DNA of 64,000 bases, from positions 84,748,068-84,812,067 of the forward strand of contig CM055275.1 of NCBI GenBank assembly GCA_029237695.1, given 5' to 3'. A model generated the notes under the pieces. It saw nothing but the letters and a program-made list of their open reading frames with translations, was not told where the DNA came from and did no database searches. Positions 60,200 to 64,000 of the stretch are shown here, one piece after another (the stretch's first letter is position 1; every line of letters starts with the position of its first letter). Source of the stretch: Conchocele bisecta. Taxonomy: Eukaryota; Mollusca; Bivalvia; Lucinida; Thyasiridae. The position numbers and the translations under genes are program-made.

Positions 60200-60225
60200 T
60201 GATCTGGATGAGTGGTAATTTGGGT

Positions 60226-61517
60226 TGTATCTCACTTTCCCAACATTTTGATTTTTGGTCTGTCTAGACTGTCTCACTTTCCCAACATTTGATTTTCACT
60301 TCTTTGACTTATCTGTATGTTGGGTATACTGCTGGGCTTAAAGTTGCATTACACACATATTTAATTATAAATGAACAATTTTAACATGTGTCCAGTGTCG
60401 TTTACATCAGATACATCATCTGAGAAATGTTCTGGCAAAATAAACATTCATTCGCCATTACCCCACGTATTGATTGGCATTATTATACATTTTATATCAG
60501 ATGTAACTTCCCACACTGATATCAGGGGCGATAACCGTGTTTCCTTAAAATGTTAACAGACATTATTATTTATTCTCTGTATTTATGTTTTGATGTGCAA
60601 TTATCATACTTTATAATCTGTCGAAAATATAATTTTTTCAAGTGACGCATTTAATTAATATAAATAGTTAAACAATTTAATTAATATAAATAGTTAAAAA
60701 AAATGCCATGCCTCATTTGCATATGAAAGTAGCCTGATACAACGCGCGTCACTATCAGTAAAATAAATATTACTAAATGATTATATCTGTATAGCGGCAA
60801 CTCGTAATCTTTAGAACTGGTGGAATATTGACACAATTGTACACTTATTTAATTCCTATAAAGAACATTTTGTGCCTACTAAGTGGGCATGTACCTTTAA
60901 GATGAAACACAGTAATTGTGTTAATAATAACGTTACAGAGTATGCCGATGAAGCGTCACATCTGATTAAATTGGGACAATAAACACAAATAGGTGGTGTT
61001 TCATTTTATGAAGAAATATATTGTTTCAATCGCAAAAAAATTTAGTTGTTTTAGTGGTGTTGTTATGATCTACATTGTTGTGTTAAAACTCATAGCTGAT
61101 CAGGATCTACACATTTTAAAATACATATGTATGTTAAATAAAAGTGACTTCTGATCAGGAACTACACTGTACTTTAATAGAATATAGCGTACAAATGTGC
61201 TTAGCTAACTTTAGTAGTCATAGCTGATCAGGATCTACGTAATACAAATTGTGACGTATTTGTTTCCTTATTGATTTAATAATTCCTTACATGTACATAT
61301 TTAAAACATTTAATAGCTATTAAATAAAGTCATGTTTATACACACATTTACTTTACTTTAACCCAAATTGTGGTATATAACTTTCTGCTGTGCAGAATAG
61401 CAATTTTGACCAATTATCATCAACTAAGTCCATTGTTAAGCATAACAATAGTGTCTCACTTTCCCAACATGCAAAAAACCCAAATGTCTACCTAAAATAC
61501 AGAATGTTGGGAAAGTG
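60226..61517. mobile_element. Possible 1.3-kb element with CTCACTTTCCCAACAT ends
   Basis: CTCACTTTCCCAACAT at 60231, 60272 and 61454; inverted ATGTTGGGAAAGTG at 61504. Contains an N element. No ORF. Confidence 0.35.
60400..60899 (+). mobile_element. N-family element, copy 3
   Basis: GGCAAAATAAACATTCATTC, CACTGATATCAGGGGCGATA, right GTGGGCATGTACCTTTAAG. Longer on the left than copy 2. Confidence 0.7.
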
Positions 61518-61518
61518 G

Positions 61519-61840
61519 GTATTTCAAAATTTTAATTGGGTAAAATAAAATCACACTACTGTTTACACATCAACAGACAGCAATTATTGAATAGTTTGCT
61601 TCGAAATGAACACATGTCTTGGCATTTCATTAGAATAGTCTCCAAGGAGACAATTCTAATGAAATCCCAAGATGTGTTTTCATTGAAAATATGCTATATA
61701 TGTGGGTCTGTTTGTTGTTTTCTGCAGCATGATAAAGGTACCATACAATTGTTATTGCTTTTTGATACTCGCTACTTCTGATTTAAATTGGCAATTTGAA
61801 TTGGATATTTAAGCAAATACGCAGCTTTTCTGAGGCTCTG
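61519..61840. mobile_element. H-family MITE, left end missing
   Basis: GGGTAAAATAAAATCACACT, core TTAGAATAGTCTCCAAGGAG, right ACGCAGCTTTTCTGAGG. Confidence 0.82.
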
Positions 61841-61858
61841 CATAGGAATGTAATGAGT

Positions 61859-62100
61859 TGAAATCTGCATCAAAACATATAGGAATGTATGAGTTGAAAT
61901 CCAATTTGGCCCAGTGGAAAATTAAGAATTTGTGGAGGCCGGTTTATCCTCCGTTGCTGTGTGTAAAACCTGGCACAACGATGCATTGGATGCTGATGAA
62001 AAAGCCAAATTTAATACGATCCAGATGGTGCGATCATTATTTCGAGATGCCACATGGCGTGGTAAATGTAGGTATATGGTTAAGACTTCGGGGGGATTAG
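61859..62100 (+). other. Two overlapping short ORFs of unknown nature
   Basis: Frame 3 (61932-62267) contains GLSSVAVCKTWHNDALDADE and KAKFNTIQMVRSLFRDATW, which looks more protein-like than other ORFs here, but I recognise no family and see no splice sites with confidence. The following CCCCACCACGACAGTGGAGG and CAGTCCGTCCGTTC belong to a dispersed repeat, so this may be repeat-derived. Confidence 0.2.
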
Positions 62101-62104
62101 GCTG

Positions 62105-62610
62105 CTACTGGTATGTCCCTTACCCAACGTTGGGGGCTGTTTTTTATGCCCCACCACGACAGTGGAGGGGTCATTTAGTGTTATCCTTTTCCGTTCTTCC
62201 CATCAGTCCGTCCGTTCTTCCATCCGTCACCAACCTTGTCAGTCATAAAACTTTTAAACCGTACTAGCTACAGACCTGAAACTTGGTATGTAGCTTCCTT
62301 ATGATGAGTAGAGATGTGCACAGTTTATTTCAATTTTTGATTTGACCCCCGGGTCATGGATTATCTCCCCCTTTTCGACTTAGAATTTGGCAATTTTGCC
62401 TTGTATGTTGTAAAACTTTTAAACCCTAATAGCTACATCCCTGTAGATGCGCAACGTTTATTTTGTTGTTTGATTCGACCCCCCCCCCCCCCCCCCCCAG
62501 TCATGGATTATCTCCCCTTTTGGACTTGGAATTTTGCCTTGTGTATCATCAAAGCTGTATGTGGGGCATCCATTTTCACATTTTCTGGTTTTCTTTTGGA
62601 GTAAACAGAT
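62105..62610. repeat. CCGTCC-bearing repeat with internal duplication and poly-C
   Basis: TCATGGATTATCTCCCCYTT occurs at 62355 and 62502; an 18-base C run lies at about 62479-62499. Confidence 0.5.
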
Positions 62611-62639
62611 TTTGTTAACCCTGGTGTCAACAATCAGAA

Positions 62640-62702
62640 AATATCCACAAACAGTGCAGATCCTGATGAGATGGCTCGTCTGGATCTACACTGTTTACAA
62701 TT
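62640..62702. mobile_element. D-family core fragment
   Basis: CAAACAGTGCAGATCCTGAT, GAGATGGCTCGTCTGGATCT. Confidence 0.6.
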
Positions 62703-62791
62703 GTCCTATAGCATTGTCCTATATCATTGTCAGTATATCATGCTGTGCTTATTGCTTATGTAATAATACATTAAATCTGACATTGTGATGA

Positions 62792-63197
62792 TTAAAAAGG
62801 TATTTATTAAACAAATTTTCTTATGAATCAGTCATCAAGTTTTATAAATACCATTTTATATCATTAAAAATGTTAACCCTCGATATCACACCGCTGTCTT
62901 AATTTTTTGTCGTCTGCTGTTTATTTTCTATTTTTATCATCAAAAACGTGCTTTGAAAGCACTTTAGAATCATTTACAACATGCTTTGACAGCACTTCAG
63001 AATCATTTCCATTGGAAATGATTCTGAAGTGCTGTCAAAACATGTTTTTATTGAGAAATAAGGCAATATATAAAAGCAACAGCAGACAAAAATTGTTGTG
63101 TGTAGCGGTCTAAGGGTTAAAAAGGTATTTATTAAACAAATTTTCTGTGGAGTCAACGAGTTTTATAAATACCATTTTATATCGTTACAAATGTTAA
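62792..63197. repeat. TTAA-bounded direct repeats flanking a C MITE
   Basis: TTAA-U-TTAA-C-TTAA-U'-TTAA: U at 62796-62872 and U' at 63121-63193 are near-identical (AAAGGTATTTATTAAACAAA...ATACCATTTTATATC). Confidence 0.88.
62877..63116. mobile_element. C-family TTAA MITE, full length
   Basis: CCCTCGATATCACACCGCTG to TAGCGGTCTAAGGG; the core CATTTCCATTGGAAATGATT is preceded by an extra arm segment. Confidence 0.9.
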
Positions 63198-63258
63198 ATC
63201 CTTTATATCCGTTTTATGTTCTGAACTCCTGAGTGTCTTGAGAATGGAGTATACTTAC

Positions 63259-63455
63259 TCAGCAAGCACACGGTTTCGTGATTTTCTATCAATTACCCAT
63301 CTGGCAATCTGTTCAAGGTGTCGTCTTATAGACGAACAAGTTCCAGGTCTGATTTTAATTCCACGTGTTTTTATTTCTTTCACGACCTGATCTCGAAACT
63401 CTACTTCGCTTGGGGAATCTGTGTTATGGTTGCCACGGTAGTCTGGCAATCGTGG
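63259..63455 (-). CDS. Possible exon of an unidentified minus-strand gene
   Basis: On the minus strand a 197-nt open block lies between CCAAAATAG (acceptor-like) and GAGTAAGTAT (good donor). It reads PRLPDYRGNHNTDSPSEVEF, then RDQVVKEIKTRGIKIRPGTC and SSIRRHLEQIARWVIDRKSR, a charged, low-bias sequence. I recognise no family. The polypyrimidine tract is poor, and it could be a fragment of a transposon protein; no neighbour supports it. Confidence 0.25.
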
Positions 63456-63647
63456 CTATTTTGGACAGATGTTAGACTGTGTTCTCGCTTCAAATGTTTT
63501 TTACACGACTGCCTGCTCTAATCTTGCCAATATTTGTCAGTTTCTTTGTTTTAAAGTTCATTATGTACTTCAATATTGTGCTACAACTCGGGGTCAGACA
63601 ATCAATAAATGCTTGATTGATTGTGAGTTGGCTTAGTAGATGGTCAG

Positions 63648-63932
63648 TAGCTTATTTCACCAACATTGCAAAGTATACTTTTCTAGCAAAGTATACTTTG
63701 AGGGAGAAATTTACAATTTTAGGAGAAATTTGTTAATTTTTACTATACTGAATTTATTACATTATCACAGTCATTTTGGCTGTGATAATGTAATAAATTC
63801 AGTATAATAATTTTGCATACTTTTAATCATCAAATATATGCAACGGTTAGTTCTATATGAAATAATGCATTTCGGGAAAAATAAATGATTACTCCCTCAA
63901 AGTATACTTTGCAATGTTGATGCAATCGGCTA
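63648..63932 (-). mobile_element. A-family MITE, copy 15
   Basis: CAG on both sides; TAGCTTATTTCACCAACATT to GCAATCGGCTA; right arm one subrepeat short. Confidence 0.9.
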
Positions 63933-63951
63933 CAGAAACATTGATAACCAG

Positions 63952-64000
63952 TAGATGATTTCACCAAACTTGCTAAGTATACTTTGAGGGAGTAATCATT
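63952..64000 (+). mobile_element. A-family MITE, copy 16, cut by the window end
   Basis: CAG then TAGATGATTTCACCAAACTT, GTATACTTTGAGGGAGTAAT. Confidence 0.8.

Noticed and set aside
40121..64000. Search for the next E-protein exon (LPSSVYAP) and bHLH exons
   Set aside because: No matching block with splice sites was seen by eye; they are probably beyond the window, although a very short exon could be missed.

Overview
This is non-coding-rich eukaryotic DNA: AT-rich, no operons, no ORF above about 140 codons, short exons with GT-AG introns, and a very high density of short palindromic transposons and SINEs. Dispersed motifs such as the GGCCGTTAAACACCAATAAA SINE tail, GCTTGTCGTAAAAGGCGACTAA-type modules, CCGTCCGT-bearing elements and ACCTCTCTAAACCGGACACC ends suggest a mollusc, probably a bivalve (inference; no species named).

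The only gene I can support is on the + strand: six consecutive internal coding exons (5054-5141, 30501-30586, 32010-32088, 32975-33036, 39722-39773, 40068-40120) of a class I bHLH 'E-protein' transcription factor (TCF4/TCF12/TCF3/daughterless family). They join in one open frame of 420 nt (140 codons), begin with the MFSPPVS motif of activation domain 1 and end with a basic RR..KRSK stretch. The preceding exon (LSDLLDFS part of AD1) and the downstream exons (LPSSVY region, AD2, bHLH) are not in the window; introns are 25.4, 1.4, 0.9, 6.7 and 0.3 kb, and the last is over 23.8 kb.

Nearly everything else is repeat. Family labels used below: A = about 300-bp palindromic MITE, ends TAGCC/GGCTA, 3-bp CWG duplication, 16 copies; B, C, D, F = palindromic MITEs flanked by TTAA (piggyBac-like by target site), ends CTCTTTGCATGC, CCCTTAGACCGC, CCCTTTCACCCC and CCCATTACGTGC; H = about 370-bp MITE ending in CAGNGCTCCAGATAAG; I = 115-180-bp MITE ending in CAGGGATTCCGCTGG with about 6-bp duplications; J = ends GGGCCCGTTTCACTAAAC; K = TTAGCTTAACGGACTG palindrome; L = ends CAGTGGAACCTCTCTAAACC; M = ends CTGTGACTGGAGAAATGGGG; N = ends CTTTAAAGGTACATGCCC; O = a single long-TIR element; P = TTATCCCGTCAACAC / GGTTAGTGCCGTGAATGGG foldback; S1/S2/S-long = SINE-like. 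Also present are two pogo/Tigger-like elements with TA duplications, a hAT-like deletion derivative with a transposase relic, about ten tandem arrays, and three long hairpins.

Layout: 1-5 kb nested MITEs and a pogo-like element; exon 1 at 5.05 kb; 5-30 kb first intron full of MITEs, two arrays built on the L end (20.3-21.6 and 27.7-28.7 kb) and a repeat-poor island (19.35-19.9 kb); 30-40 kb the exon cluster, where every 3' splice site lies within about 50 nt of a transposon or repeat end; 40-64 kb last intron, again MITE-packed, with a 1.5-kb pogo-like insertion inside a chimeric H-A element and a possible minus-strand exon near 63.3 kb. The most interesting observations are the transposon ends at all six splice acceptors, a chimeric H-A element that moved as one unit, and a common hairpin core shared by otherwise different MITE families.
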